From Podocnemis expansa (taxonomy: Eukaryota; Chordata; Testudines; Podocnemididae), in NCBI GenBank assembly GCA_007922195.1, contig ML681994.1, forward strand, positions 53,044,298-53,108,297: 64,000 bases of DNA, in the 5' to 3' direction. Position numbers and translations under genes: made by a program. The notes under the pieces are model-generated. The model saw nothing but the letters and a program-made list of their open reading frames with translations. It was not told the DNA's origin and ran no database searches. Positions 35,581 to 47,846 of the stretch are shown here, piece by piece (within the stretch, counting starts at the first letter, position 1; each line of letters begins with the position of its first letter).

Positions 35581-36334
35581 GCAGCAACAACCTCCCTTTT
35601 GTATTTTTCTGTCTTTCACACAAGATCAGGCTAGTGCATATCATTACAGACATCTTATTCTTTATCATTTCTAAAAGGTTACCAGAATAGATATTAACAC
35701 AAAACCTAGACTGATAGAAATCAACGTGCAACTGGAAGAGATCCACCACCAACTTGATCTGAACTCAGTCAATAATTGGTGAGCTTGTTAATAGCCAGTG
35801 TTGGTTTGTTGAGTAACAGTTTAAACATAGTCAGAACATGGCTGGAAACTTAGCAATCTGTCCCTGACTGCCCTTTTGAAGAGCTACATTAACAATACTT
35901 GTCAATAATGAACCAAATGTGTCTACGTGTTTTAATCATCATGGGTCCTTTCATGGTAAGGGTCCTTTCTACAGATATCTGACCAGAACCCTCCAAACGC
36001 ACCTAAAATCTGAGTGAGTGAATCCAGGCAGAAGCTATTCACCACAGATAGAACATTTCTCACTCCTCTGACTCTTCCTACAGAAATTATCAACTTCACC
36101 CCAAAACCGCTGATGTTATTTACAAATTAAGTGAACATTTCCTCTCAGTGAGACATATTCTAATTTGTCATGGTACTAGGCCGTTGAGGTAAACCATACT
36201 GGCTACAGTCAGAACAACTTTACTGTCTGGATTCCAAGCACCATGATTTAGGAAAAAAACTTTATCTAAACACCCCTTATGACATATAAACATTAAAAAA
36301 CACTCTATGACACAATAAAGTATTAAATTATCTA
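35581..36334. other. Unassigned sequence
   Basis: About 750 bases with no gene or repeat recognised. Confidence 0.3.
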
Positions 36335-36670
36335 CATAGATACATAGGCACTGCTGAAATGTATCAGACTCAAGGTCCGTCAAGTCCAACATCCTGGCTC
36401 TGACAGGCCAGTAACACATGCTTCAAAGAAAATTATGAGACCTTTTAGTTAGTAGATATAGGTTAATCTGCAACCCACATTAGATCTCATCCTGGTCTCT
36501 AATAGTACAGATTTCAAGCATGTCATTTAATATCATTTCCACACATTTTTATTACAATCAATTAAGTCTTATAGTTTTATCTTAATTAATATAATTAATG
36601 CTGGATATTCTTCTTCTCCATATATATGATCATTTCTCTTCAAAATTCTTCAATTCTTGGCCTGAACAGT
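36335..36670 (-). mobile_element. 3' end of a CR1-like LINE, separate old subfamily
   Basis: AATGTATCAGACTCAAGGTC, CAAGTCCAACATCCTGGCTC, AACACATGCTTCAAAG, and further right TTTTTATTACAATCAATTAA form the 3' untranslated tail of an old CR1-type family. It is related to the short piece at 62985. Confidence 0.65.
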
Positions 36671-39600
36671 AAGTTTAAATACACTGTGTGCAAAAAGAAT
36701 TTCCTTTTACTAATTTCATATTTCTCACATTTTAATTTCAATCAAAACATGGAGAATGCAGTGTCTACTATATCAGTTGTCACCCATTAGTATTACTTCT
36801 AGTCTTGATTTCCTTCTGAGAGTTCATAGAATGTATATATGTACATTATTTTTCATTGCATTACATTAGTGTGTCAAGTATCAGATATATGTTCTTTTTT
36901 ATCATCTTACAAATACGTAAAACTGAGAAGCATTAAATTTTACCTAAAACTTTTGGCTCACAGAAAAAGTTGTGTGAACTTGTGCAACGTGTCTATCTAA
37001 ATATGCAAAATATGGTTTGAATAAAAGGGGCTGCAGTAATCTGAATGCCAATTTTTACCACTTAACAACTCCTCAGTTAAAACTGATTTCTTGATCACAA
37101 AAATACTTTGGACAACTTCTTCCAAATGTTCAGAGGCTACAAGTGAGTATAACCTGTTTTATCCTAGTCCTTATTGTATATTCGTTCAGTATTCTCCTCA
37201 CAGGAAAATTGCATGCCTGAAATAAAGGTTTATTCTAGGTCACGACTGACTTATATTGATAGATCATTGTACAGAGGCCTGTACAGCATTTGCCTCTACT
37301 TTGTCTGGTTTTAATAACCTCAAACAATATATTTCATCATTAACTCTATAATTACAGATGATATTTTGGGTAATATTTCAGCTTAACCCTTTGATTCCTT
37401 CCAACATTTTCAGTCATGACTTGATGAGCCATGGCCTTGGAAGAGTATATTTGTTATCATAACCCACAATTACAATTTAGGATGGACTTCATGTTATATT
37501 ACAAAAATATTGGGCTTGTCAAAAACCTGAAATGTTTCCTATTTTCTCTGTGGAGGAAAACAGAGAAAAAGGTTAAAAAGAGAGGGGGAGGAGAATCTCC
37601 AAAATACCCAAACTAAAGTGTTTCAGTTTCCAAAGAGTGAAACAAATCAACATTTTAAGTTGTTAAAAAAAAGTTGCAAATTCAAGAAAAAGAAATATTT
37701 ACAATTTTCCCATTGTGTCAATACCGATTTCAACAAAGCCACGTTTCCTGATGGGAAAAGTTAAGTGTCAAAAAATTTCAGTCCTTCTCTCACTGTACAT
37801 GAGTTCATTTGTAAACACGGAATAGAGTATTATCAGAGTGCTGTTGATACAGAATTATATGCAGAAAATCTCATGCATTAACTCATGTTTGGATAAGACC
37901 CAGAAAGACTGACCCGTGCATCTGAAATATTCCAAACTGACCCAAAGGCAAACCTTAAAATGTGGCTGGTGCTGTGGAAAACAAACCCTCTAGGAAAACA
38001 CCAAAAGAGTCCATAATTTCCAAAAACATCTGCGCTGATATCTGCATACACATTGGAGTCATCAAAGATGATAATACATAAGGATGCCAAACGTTTCACC
38101 AACACTGTTTTAGGGAGTTTAGCTTTGACATTTTACATACAACCTGATGGTTTCTAAGCCAACAATGTCATAAGTCACTCTGCATTATGCCTCAGGTGCA
38201 TAGGAAATGACAGGAGCTAAATAAAGTAGTCTTTGTAACTGCCTACCTCAAGCACTGCAAGCAGAATGAAAACACGATACTACTCATCCCTACTCTTCAT
38301 TCTCTGTAAAATCAGAGCATGAGTGAGAGCAGTTAGGCAAACAAGTTGGGCCAGTATGTCAGACCAAATCTCACTGATTCATGCCTGCTCCATACAACAC
38401 ACAAGAATAGAATCATGAATGATGTATGTTTTGGTCTTAGCAGATCTGGCATCACTGACCAAAACCGTAGTCAGGATGAATCTGAATTAACCACATTAAA
38501 ATCCTAATAGGTACTGCTAACATTGCCACCCAAGTCATTCATCCCTTAATCTTTCCATGTAGAACCATCTTCCATCTACATGCGTGAATAACAAACATAT
38601 AATAATCACTGAAACATTTAAGAGGGCGTTTTTTACTCCTTCCATCTTAAATCAAACAAGAGCCACTAAACAAACAAACAAAAACCCACCACCAAGTGTG
38701 CCTATTGAAGGTGTTAGAACTCTGTTTTATTTGTCATTCTCTGTATCATACAGCAACTTTCTGGCATTTACTATAGATCATTTAATATTTGTGATAGATA
38801 GATAGCAATAAAACAATCCATTTATAAGGGTTTTTTTGCAAGTGGCCAGTTTTATAATTTTCAATTTTCTGCTCCTTAGTTTTTGGGAGGTGGGTGAGAA
38901 ATTGATAGCGGCAAGGAGGGACAGTGAGATAACTGAGGGTCAGAGAAGAGGAGCCAGAATAATGAAGGGCTGTGGTGTGTTTTTGAGGTCGACAGGCACA
39001 AGAAACAGCGGTAAGAGGATGATGGTTGGAAGGTGAATCAACGGAAGGCAGACAAGCTTTGTTTGACTTTTGCCTGGGTAACAAATCCCGCATTTGGCTC
39101 AATAAATTATTATCATAGATAAAAGACATTACTCCATATTTGAAGTAAATCCCATTGTACATAATTTCATTTCTCCTGGATGAAAATCCCTGTGTAGAGA
39201 TGCCTGTAGGTTTTCTGTTCAGAATTTTCATTTTGGAAATCTCTCTTTCTAGGCATTTTATTTATTGTAAGCAAGAGCTCTTTCCCCTCAGATCACCTGT
39301 TTTGTCTGGAGCATATAAACCTAGAAACTGTCGCTACACTTGCAATAGCTAGATTAATAATTGCTCTGGGAAATGAACATGGGTAGCAGATTCAGAATTG
39401 TATACTCCTTTGAGAGCAGGTGCAATACATGATAAACACTGCTGATCAGCAAAGAGTAAATGATTAATTTGTGTTGTTTAACATGGGATGTTTCAGCCTT
39501 TCCTTTTCCAGAGCAAAAGGAGCAGCAACAGTAACTGAGTAAGATCATTTTAAAATTTATGCTAATATTTTGTTTTATTGAAACTAATGCCTACAATGTA

Positions 39601-39927
39601 TATGCTCCGTAATAGTAGTGTTTGCTTAATGATATTGTGGTTTCCAAGTGGGTCAGAAAGATCTGGACTCCAGACATGTTTCTCTTTTATCTCAGTCTAT
39701 CTAGTTTAGACAGATTAGACCTATCTAATCTTTCTAATCTAATCAGTCTATACCACTTTATGTATTCTATCATATTTACTGAGTAGCAATCACAATAGTA
39801 ACTAGACAAATTACAGTAATATCAGAGTGGGCATAATGATATTAAAAAGGTGCTCTTCTCCTGCAAATAAATATTAACTTTTGTTTTTGCTTTTACTTTT
39901 CCTCTACTTCTCTTTTTTACATAAAAA
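36671..39927. other. Intronic or intergenic sequence, nothing firm
   Basis: About 3.2 kb with no supportable gene. 37500-37770 is AT-rich with TTTCAGTTTCCAAAGAG-type words resembling an old MITE. The 149-residue minus-strand frame at 38782-39231 has no recognisable motif. A short GATA run lies at 38794-38803. Confidence 0.35.
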
Positions 39928-40195
39928 GCAAGGAGTTTTGTGGCACTTAAAGACTAACAGATTTATTTATCACATGAGCTTTTGTGGGAGAATATCCCAC
40001 TTCGTGAGATGCTTTGAAGAGGGAGAACTTACAGAATTGGAGGAAAATAAATGCAGGGGAGTGTAAGACATGGGATCAGGTCACACTGCAACAGCAAATC
40101 AGAGCATTTGTAAGGATTCAAACTTGAGGAAACAGCACACGGAGGGAGGATGAAGTCAAATTACCTGTTATAATGTGAAAAAGAGTTTTAAAATA
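39928..40195 (-). mobile_element. PLE 3' part, single orientation
   Basis: AGCAAGGAGTTTTGTGGCAC, GACTAACAGATTTATTTATC, CCACTTCGTGAGATGCTTTG and CAGCAAATCAGAGCATTTG match the minus-strand text of the copy at 18263, ending within the internal region. No coding frame remains. Confidence 0.85.
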
Positions 40196-41034
40196 TTTCC
40201 ATGATTTATATATAATCAAAAACTATTGTGGACACATTGTGCAATTTCGGGACTGAAAAGCCTTTGTCACAGACCAGGAGTTTTCTTTAAGAAAATGGTT
40301 CTTTCTTTATCAAGCATAGTCACAGTTTGATGTCTTGCCCACTGTTAGTTAATCCTATTTGGAAAGGAGGAAACCATTCCAAGGTACTTACAGCTGAATG
40401 AAAGCTTCTCTTAGATCTATCCTATTCATGCAGTGAACTTGAGGAAGTCATCCAGTCACACTAATGGCTTTAAACAAAAAGATTTAATTCTTACATGAAA
40501 AATCATTTTCATTCAGTTAAATTAACCAGTTCAGTTTGGTTCACCTAGACTTCTTTAAGGGCCATAGTCAGTTCCAGGTTAGCCCTTCCTGTAGAAATTC
40601 CAGAAAGTGCCAGCCTGCATGACATTTCCTTTCCTCCTTCCTGCTTCCACCTGCACATAGCATCCACAAAGGAGCAAGGGAGCAGGTAAAGTGTCATCTG
40701 AGCAGTACTCACTCACCACCCTCCATGCTTACAGGGAAAGATCTACAAGCAGAGGGGCCCTGTCACATGGGGATTCCTGGGGAATGATCTTGCCTTCAAT
40801 TTTCATCCAGGTAAAATTTCATTGACTTGAAAGGAAGTTTTCCACTGGTAAAAATCTTATTTTAACTGTCGCCATTTAACACACTTGCCTTGTACTTTTT
40901 CCTTATTAAAAATGCAAATCGATTTCACACATTATCATCCTGAGAAGAACAATTGACAAGATTCACAGAGGTCAGGCATTAGTCGAGAACTGTGTATGCT
41001 GAGCATGGAGCTAATTTGTTTTTTGTTTTTTCAG
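40196..41034. other. Intron sequence upstream of the first PTPRR exon in the window
   Basis: No repeat recognised in the 840 bases before the exon. The polypyrimidine tract and AG at 41017-41034 form the acceptor. Confidence 0.5.
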
Positions 41035-41148
41035 ACACTGCAAATGGATGTAAACAAGCTGAATATCACGTTGCTTCGGATATTCCGCCAAGGAGTGGCT
41101 GCAGCTTTAGGACTCTTACCACAGCAAGTTCATATCAACCGACTCATT
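41035..41148 (+). CDS. PTPRR: PTPRR internal coding exon (membrane-distal part of this window)
   Basis: This exon encodes 38 codons in phase 0, beginning TLQMDVNKLN and ending QVHINRLI, within the extracellular segment of receptor protein tyrosine phosphatase R. It matches my memory of about residues 120-157 of the roughly 657-residue human protein, with no difference that I can recall. It is bounded by a pyrimidine-rich acceptor ending TTTTTTCAG and the donor GTAAGT at 41149. An N-glycosylation sequon, NIT, lies at codons 10-12. The basic, hydrophobic stretch LLRIFRQGVAAALGLLP looks like a helix of the small folded ectodomain. The frame joins without a stop to the exon at 47691. The ATG-initiated frame at 40992-41189 is a shadow in another frame. 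The assignment is strong; the numbering is from memory. Confidence 0.96.
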
Positions 41149-41204
41149 GTAAGTATGAAGAATTTTGTATAACAGAATTACCTGGTTGATTTCAGTTAAA
41201 TTAA

Positions 41205-42836
41205 ATTAGCTTTCCTTCCTGGAAAACTCTGACCCTGCCAGAAGGTTCAAAAATTTGGGGACCTTGGGGGGCAATCACTGCACCAGTGGGGTACAGGGTA
41301 ACCTTTATTGAAAAAATGGGTGTAGGTGTAAGGTGGGCTAGGGTGTGTATGTGTGGTGTATGTAGGAAGTTTGTCACAGTTTTGATGGGGTGTTGTGGGG
41401 TGCTTAACTTTGTGGAGTGGGGCAGGCTGGGGGACAATGAGGGTTCTCAATTAATCTAATTTACTGTTATGAACCTACTCACAATAACTTTAAAGATGGT
41501 CCAATACCATATAAGTAGAAGGGGGGGTGCAACACAAACTCAGTATGCCACAGTGGCAGGGAAGAGTGAAGACAGGTGGGGGGAAGAGTGAAGACAGGCA
41601 GGGGAGCAGGAGTTTCAAAGTTGGAGGGACCCAAAGGAGAAGGAAGGCAAGTGGGGGGGGGGTTGGGTCAGCGGGATGGGGATGTACATGGGAGGGCTCA
41701 GGGCAACAGAGCAAGCAAGAGGGGGCTGGACAGAGATTCAGGGCGGGTTAAAGGGGGAGGCATAGAGGAGGCTAAGTGATAGGGAAAGAGGCAGGGACCG
41801 TGCGGGCCGCTGCAGCAGAGAGGGAGAGCCAGGGCTATGGGACTGGGGGACCGGTGGCGAGGTGGTGCTGCGGGAGTGGGAATCCAGCGGCAAGGGAGCG
41901 GGAAGCCGGCGGCAAGGGAGCGGGAAGCCGGTGGCAAGGGGGGAGCTGCAGAGGGAAGCAGTGGACAGGGAACGGAGGTGAAGGGGGAGCTGCAGAGAGA
42001 AGCGGCAGCTAGGGAACGGAGGCAAAGGGGAACCAAGAAAAGTTTGGGGAAACAATTTATTTAGTTCAGGGGAATCACAGAGGGGAGGGGCAAAACAGTT
42101 CTACTGGCAACAACCAAGTGATACAATGTTATACACTATCTTAATACTTCTAAGCCTCACAAATTACAATAAACAATGTTGCAACTTACAATGACACTTA
42201 AAACAACTAGAGAAGAGAGGTATGGCAATCAATATAAGGCAGTAGCACACAATTGAGGACCCAGGAACTTTCTTAAACAGCAAAGAAGAAGCGCAGTAAT
42301 TTAAGACAAGTAAGGAAAAGGGAAAAAAACCAAAAAAAACCAAACAAGCCTGCTCTTAGGAGTGTGGGCTTGGAGAAGCTAAAGGAGAGCAGTGGCAAAG
42401 TAGCAGCACAGGGTGAGATAACTTTATTAAGGAAAGCTGCAGGGGCAGACTCTTACCAACATCACTAGCAGCAGTAGAAGCATCCCAGGAGAGAGAGAGA
42501 GAGAGAGAGAGATGTTACTCGGCTGGCAGTTCAAAACGTGGTACGCTCAGGGAAGAACTCGTGAGTGGAGGAGGCCAGCGTCTGGGTGATCAGGCCAAGC
42601 AGGATGTCAGCAACCATCCTGCCTGAACCCCCCAAACTCAGGGTTTTTAAGCTGTTTTTCCCACCAGTTCCCTGATTGCAGGGAATGTGCGGAACAAAGG
42701 TAATGTGAGTCATGCCTTCAATATTACAAAGGATCTTGCAGTCAGGCAGTGCCCACCTACGCCAAGCCCAAGAGAAACAATGGGGTGACGACGGCCATCT
42801 AGTTGAGTTGAAGGGGCCATCTGCTCCCCTTAACAT
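41205..42836 (-). mobile_element. LTR-like retroelement (ERV-type?), minus strand, non-coding
   Basis: The right end has LTR character on the minus strand: TGTTAAGGGGAGCAGATGG starts at 42835, a TTAAAAACCC promoter-like element follows, and an AATAAAG polyadenylation hexamer lies at 42422-42428, preceded by a (GA)n tract at 42488-42512. The middle (41520-42055) is purine-rich on the + strand and holds long stop-free but low-complexity frames. A second AATAAAGG lies near 41305. No gag, pol or env motif is readable, so it is either a solo or partial element or a nonautonomous one. The left boundary is a guess. It begins only some 60 bases behind the PTPRR donor at 41149. Confidence 0.5.
42488..42513. 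repeat. (GA)n microsatellite
   Basis: About twelve GA units inside the LTR-like element. Confidence 0.9.
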
Positions 42837-43164
42837 TCCTTAGATGTTTAAGTGACCTGGGAGGGGCGGCCATTAAATCAATTCAATGAGTCACGAACAA
42901 ACTCCAATAGATTTTGATTGAAAAATAAATCTTCTTTCTGTAAGTTTTTAAGCCATTCTATAAAGCATAATAAAAATATATATCTGTGTTGTCAAATGGT
43001 TCAAAAGTTTATGTAAAGGATACAATTCTTTATTAAATTGGAACATAACTCTAGAATTATTCCTAGAATAAATTCTATAGCACTCTCTTGGTTTTATCCA
43101 AGAGTTTTAAAAGAACTGCCTGAACACTTCTCTTGACCGGAAATATTGATTTTTTGTAAATCTT
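42837..43164. other. Unassigned intronic sequence
   Basis: No gene or repeat recognised. Confidence 0.3.
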
Positions 43165-45055
43165 TGAACACTTGCGACATTGCAAAGGTGGAAGAAGGCT
43201 AGTGTCTCATCAATATTTTAAAAGGGTAAACTGAGTGACCCAGGTAACTATCAGCCAGACATTGATCAGCCAGCCATTGATCCCTGGTAAAATAATGCAA
43301 TGGCTGATATGGGACAAGAACAAATAAGGAGTCTTGTGGTACTTTTAAAGATTCACAAATTTATTTATAGCACAAACTTTTGTGGGTGTAACCCCACTTC
43401 ATCAGATGCATGAAATACAAGCTGTAGCATGTCAGGTGAATAAATAAATATGGAGAAGGGGAAGTCATGAGGTCAGTTCAGTCTTTTTCAATAAATCAGA
43501 CAAGTTGTTTTAATTCAAACAATGTGGAGCAACAGATAAGAAGGTGCGACTGTTAGAAGAGGGGAAATCACCTTTGGTAATGAGTGAGCCAGCACAAATC
43601 TCTCTATTCAAACTTAATGTAAGGGTGTCAGATTTTTATCTGGCATGCTACAGCTTCCATTTCATGCATCTGATGAAGCAGGATTGCACCCAAGAAAGCT
43701 CATGCCATAAATAAATTTGTTAGTCTTTAAAAGTGACACAGGACTCCTTGTTTGTTTTGCTGAACTAGACTGACACAGTGATCTCTCTCGAGCTTGTCAC
43801 AATATAAGGAGAGTAATACATTTCATGCCAGTCAACATGGAAAATAAATCCTATCAAATTAACTTGATATTTTTATGGGATTACATATTTGATTGATGAT
43901 GGTAATAGTTTTGATGTAATGCATGTGGACTTTAGTAAAGCATTTAATACCCCACAAAATCTTGATAAATGAGCTAGAAAGAAGCAAAATCAACATGGCA
44001 CACATTAACTGAAATAAAGTCTGGTTAAATGAGAGATCTCAAAATGTAGTTATAAATGTTGTGTTTTTAGTGGGTGCCACAGGCATACATTCTTGGCCAA
44101 TGCTATCCAATATTGTAATCAGTGACTTAGGTGAGAGCAGAGTGACATAAAATTATCACTGATAAAGTTTACAAATGCCACAAAGATTGAGGGAGCAGTA
44201 AATAATGAAGAGAACAGGTCACTGAAACAGAGACATCTTGGATGGGTCGGTAAGCAAAGCATGGGCAAACAATGCATTTCAGTGTAAGGTCATACATCTA
44301 GGAGCAAAGAATTAAACTCATAGTTACAGGATGGGGAATGCTATCCTGGGAATCAACGGCTTGCTGGAAAAGACTTGAGAATCATGGTTGATAAATTGCT
44401 TACCATGAACTCACAGTGTCAGGCTGTGGCTAACAGGCCTAATTCAATCTGTGGGTGTAAAAGTACTGGAATATCAAGTAATAGGGAGATTATAGTCCTT
44501 TGTATTTGGCACTGGTGTGAGGCCACTACTGAAATATAATAGTATCAAGATCTGATGTCTACAGTTGAAGAAAGATTTTTAAAAAATGGAGAGGGTGAAG
44601 ACAAGAACCACAGGAATGTTTAAAGGAATTGGAAAACAAGCCTTCTAGTGAGAGACCCCAGGAGCTCCACATATTCAGTTTGACAAGGAAGCTGAAAGAA
44701 AGGGGTGGCTTGATTACAACCTTTAAGTACCTATATAAGGAATAGAAGTTTGATAATTGAGGTCTAGCAGACAGAAATAAAACAAAATCCAGTGGCTGGC
44801 AGTTGAAGTTAGACAAACAGACTAGAAATAAAATACAGATTTTTAACAGTGAAGGTAATAAATCATTGGAACAATTCTCTATGGGTGGTGATCCATTCTG
44901 TATCACTGGTAATTTTAAAATCAAGATTGGATATAAGTCTAACATGTATACTTTACTTCACTCAGCTATAGGACTTCACACAGGAATTAATACAGGGAGG
45001 CCCTAGAGGGTGTGCTGAATGGTTACTTCTGGCCTTAAAAATCTATCTATCTATA
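43165..45055 (+). mobile_element. Decayed CR1-type LINE on the gene strand, carrying a nested PLE pair
   Basis: Left piece: text near 43165-43310 corresponding to the NYRP...IPGKIM region of CR1 reverse transcriptase, with stops. After the PLE insert, 43795-45055 continues: GGACTTTAGTAAAGCATTTA (the DFSKAF motif), TTCTTGGCCAATGCTATCC, AAATTATCACTGATAAAG, then the C-terminal region and a 3' end with CTATCTATCTAT units. It is far older than the copies at 268 and 12141. Minus-strand frames here, such as 44559-44945, are shadows. Confidence 0.8.
43314..43790. mobile_element. Head-to-head PLE pair nested in an old CR1
   Basis: The left arm (minus) reads AAATAAGGAGTCTTGTGG to CCCCACTTCATCAGATGCAT. 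The right arm (plus) reads CATGCATCTGATGAAGCAGG to GTGACACAGGACTCCTTG and CTGAACTAGACTGACACAG. Both 3' ends face outward, and CR1 homology continues on both sides, so the pair inserted as a unit. Confidence 0.85.
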
Positions 45056-46189
45056 AATCACAAGTCAATTTTATGATACATTTCCATAAGGAAGTTTATT
45101 CTGATTTTCTTTACACTCCATTCTTTCATTCAAATGTACGCATGATTCTTGCTCAGTATATATTTTGGCCTGTCTGTTTGTTTATCTCTGATGGATTTCT
45201 ACGTCACCATCTCCATAATATCTGAGTTTCTGAGGTAGTAATTTGTATGCCTTATTATGACATTAAATATTCCTGCTTTGTTATTGGACTTTAGCAGCCT
45301 GTGTTCAGGCATGGTCTTGTAGATCCTAAGGGACAATGTTAACATTTTATTTCTAAGGAGGAAGAATAAATCATTTAAAAAATAATCTTCACAATCTGGT
45401 TTTTTTTCTTTTTGAACGAGCTAAGACAGTTGATATCTGATGACTGTATAGTACTTAAAGAACTATACTATAGTATGTACAGTATATAAAGGTTAATGTT
45501 GATGGCATGTAGTATGAACCTATCACTGCTGTTATCTTCCACAAGGCATTTCTGACATTTAAAATAAAAGCCTTCGAATCTGTGTACTGCTAGCATTCCA
45601 TTAATATTCCAAGTGAGGGTGGCTTTTTTTCAGGCGAGTTGTGGGCTGAATACTAGTGAAGAGGTTTGACAGGTTCAGTATAAATGTATTTCCTAGTATG
45701 ATAGGATTTTATATGCCAAAAGGGATCAAAAATGCCTTCAAGTAATGTCTCTGTGAGAGACTCACACAAGCCGTACAAAAGGAAAGATCAATAGAAATGC
45801 AATGAAGTTTTTTTTTCCTTTTTCTTTAGGCATGTCATTCTTTGGCAGTGCTCAATCTTCTTGTCCCCCACATTAGCTAAAACGTTAAAGTTATAAGGCA
45901 CACACAAAGAAAAGTGCAATTAAAAGAGCATCTTTCCTTATGGGTCCCAAAATACTTTAACATAACATGTCGTGGCAGGTTTCATCATTTGTTCTGAGGA
46001 ACTTGTGTAATGGAGACCATGCGGCACATTGTGTGTTCCTATTGACTTTGTGGTTCTTTTTTCGTTAATTGGTCGTTTGAGAGGAGACATATTAAGATTT
46101 TGCCCATATAACTAACCCAAAACACTTTAGAAACATTAATTAATATTAGTCTGTTCAACATCCCCTGTGAGGAATGTATTAATCTTCCC
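45056..46189. other. Intronic sequence, nothing recognised
   Basis: About 1.1 kb without a supportable feature. Confidence 0.35.
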
Positions 46190-46345
46190 ATTTTCTACAG
46201 AGATAAAAAGGGGCACAAAGAGGTTAGGTGACTTGACCAAAAGCACACAGACACTCAGAAGTAACAAGCATTAGAAGTGTAATTGAAATGTCCTTATTCC
46301 CATTCCTCTTGCTCTTAGCACTAGACAGCAGTTCCCTCTATACTG
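46190..46345 (-). repeat. MIR SINE (ancient)
   Basis: Reverse-complement MIR: GGGCACAAAGAGGTTAGGTG, ACTTGACCAAAAGCACACAG, then a degraded tRNA-like head ending CTCTTAGCACTAGACAGCAG. Confidence 0.78.
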
Positions 46346-46751
46346 TACTGCTTGTGAAAAAAGCCCTTAATTAAAAGATATAAAGACCTTTCTGTAAGCA
46401 AAGGAGAGCCTTGCTAACAGAGGTAAAAAAGGTGGGAAAACCACGTCTGCACAGAAATCCTTTCCAGAAGCCACACAGAAACCCTTCCACAGCAACTATA
46501 GGGTTCTGGCTCTGAGAAATAGACATGATGATTCTAGCAGATCTCCACTGGAATATCTTGCACCCCAAGACCACCATGAGTAATAATCTGTGGTTAATTA
46601 CACTGGTTCCCTATCTGCAGTCTGGGAACACCTCTGCTCCAGGGACATCTAAGGTGGTCAGCCTGGCTCCTGCAAGAGCTATGCAGTCTAGGATCTAGTA
46701 GAAAGTTGGGAAGAAAACATGAAAATATGGAGGCAATGAATCTCCAGGATT
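46346..46751. other. Unassigned intronic sequence
   Basis: No gene or repeat recognised in about 400 bases. Confidence 0.3.
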
Positions 46752-46966
46752 GTAGAATCATAGAAACTGGAAGGGACCATAACACATCACTGAGACCAGT
46801 TCCCTGCACTTATGGCTGGACCAAGTACCCCCATTAGATCATCCCTGACAGGTGGTTGTCTGACTTGCTCTTAAAAACCTCCAATGTAAGAGATTTCACA
46901 ACTGCTGAGGCAATTTATTCCAGTGTTTAGTCACCCTGTCTGTTAGGAATTTTTTCCTAATAAATA
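46752..46966 (-). mobile_element. CR1 LINE 3' end, short copy
   Basis: TAGAATCATAGAAACTGGAA followed by GGACCAAGTACCCCCATTAG, ATCATCCCTGACAGGTGG and AATTTATTCCAGTGTTTAG matches the copy at 26655 in the same orientation. It is truncated where a hAT-like end (CAGTGGTTCCCAACCTGTG, 46971) begins. Confidence 0.9.
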
Positions 46967-46970
46967 GGCC

Positions 46971-47690
46971 AGTGGTTCCCAACCTGTGTGTACTGTGATT
47001 GCTCTGGAGGTCAAATTTAAGATAACCCCTTTAAATCTGATCTCTGTTATACTTCTGAATGTAAAAGCTAGATACTTTATATATATATATATATATATAT
47101 ATAAAGGCTGTATCTGTTTCTTCAGAGCAGTAAAGGTAGCGAAGTAGGGTGGGTGTACTTACTGGAAAAAAAGCCATGATTATTTCTATTTTAATTAATT
47201 TATCCTGTCCTGAAAAAATAAAATTGCAAGATAGCAGAAACATAAGCAAGTATTTCTCTGCAGTCAACACAACTCTCAGGCAGACTTTTAGGGTCCTGCC
47301 ACTTAGCTGTGACATCTAATAGTATGATGTTGAAATGAGAATGCTGTACCTCCTTAAAGCATAAATTTGACATGTGTTGACATCAGATTGCAAAGTAACA
47401 AGAAAACGCCAACTGGTCATTATGTAAGCAGTTTCACTGAAGATGGTGACCTTAAGGTGAGGCTAATCTAGTAATCAGGGAATGAGACATTAAAAACAGC
47501 ACACACTACATTTTTTATCACCCATCCTATGAAATTTAAATGGCTTGAAATGGAATGTGACTACAGAAGGAGAGCAAGCGAGCAGTTGCAATCCTTCTTA
47601 TGCTATATTTTTTCATTTTTAAAATACAATTAAAATTGTGTCTGACAAATGATTCAGAGTCAATCATTTTATATGATTTCTTTTATTTAG
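46971..47690. other. hAT-like end, (TA)n microsatellite and intron sequence
   Basis: CAGTGGTTCCCAACCTGTG at 46971 is the same terminal sequence as the hAT-like MITE at 56931, but I could not find its partner end. A (TA)n tract lies at 47078-47103. The remainder up to the PTPRR acceptor has no recognised feature. Confidence 0.5.
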
Positions 47691-47846
47691 GGAAAGAAGA
47701 ACTGTGTTGAATTGTTTGTCTCTCCAATAAATAGAAAACCAGGAATTTCTGATGCGCTTCCATCTGAAGAGGTGTTGCATTCCCTTAATATCAATGTTCT
47801 GCATCAGAGTTTATCCCAGTTCGGAATTACAGAGGTTTCCCCAGAG
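47691..47846 (+). CDS. PTPRR: PTPRR internal coding exon (ectodomain)
   Basis: This exon encodes 52 codons, phase 0 at both ends, starting GKKNCVELFV and ending FGITEVSPE, about residues 158-209 of human PTPRR by memory. The acceptor is TTTTATTTAG and the donor GTAGGT at 47847. The segment is extracellular and lies between the first exon and the transmembrane exon. It is strongly conserved; as I recall the human sequence, differences include Cys for Ser at codon 5, Val for Ile at codon 6, Pro for Thr at codon 17 and His for Arg at codon 30. The cysteine has no evident partner in the other exons of this window's ectodomain. It follows a 6.5-kb intron full of repeats. No catalytic function resides here. 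Confidence 0.96.

Noticed and set aside
38782..39231. 149-residue minus-strand frame
   Set aside because: No recognisable domain and a length within chance for this window.
40992..41189. 65-residue frame over the first PTPRR exon
   Set aside because: It uses a different frame from the conserved exon and crosses both splice sites.
41698..42036. Overlapping proline/serine-rich frames on both strands
   Set aside because: Low-complexity purine-rich DNA lacks stops in several frames at once; no conserved motif.
44559..44945. 128-residue minus-strand frame
   Set aside because: It is antisense to the decayed plus-strand CR1.
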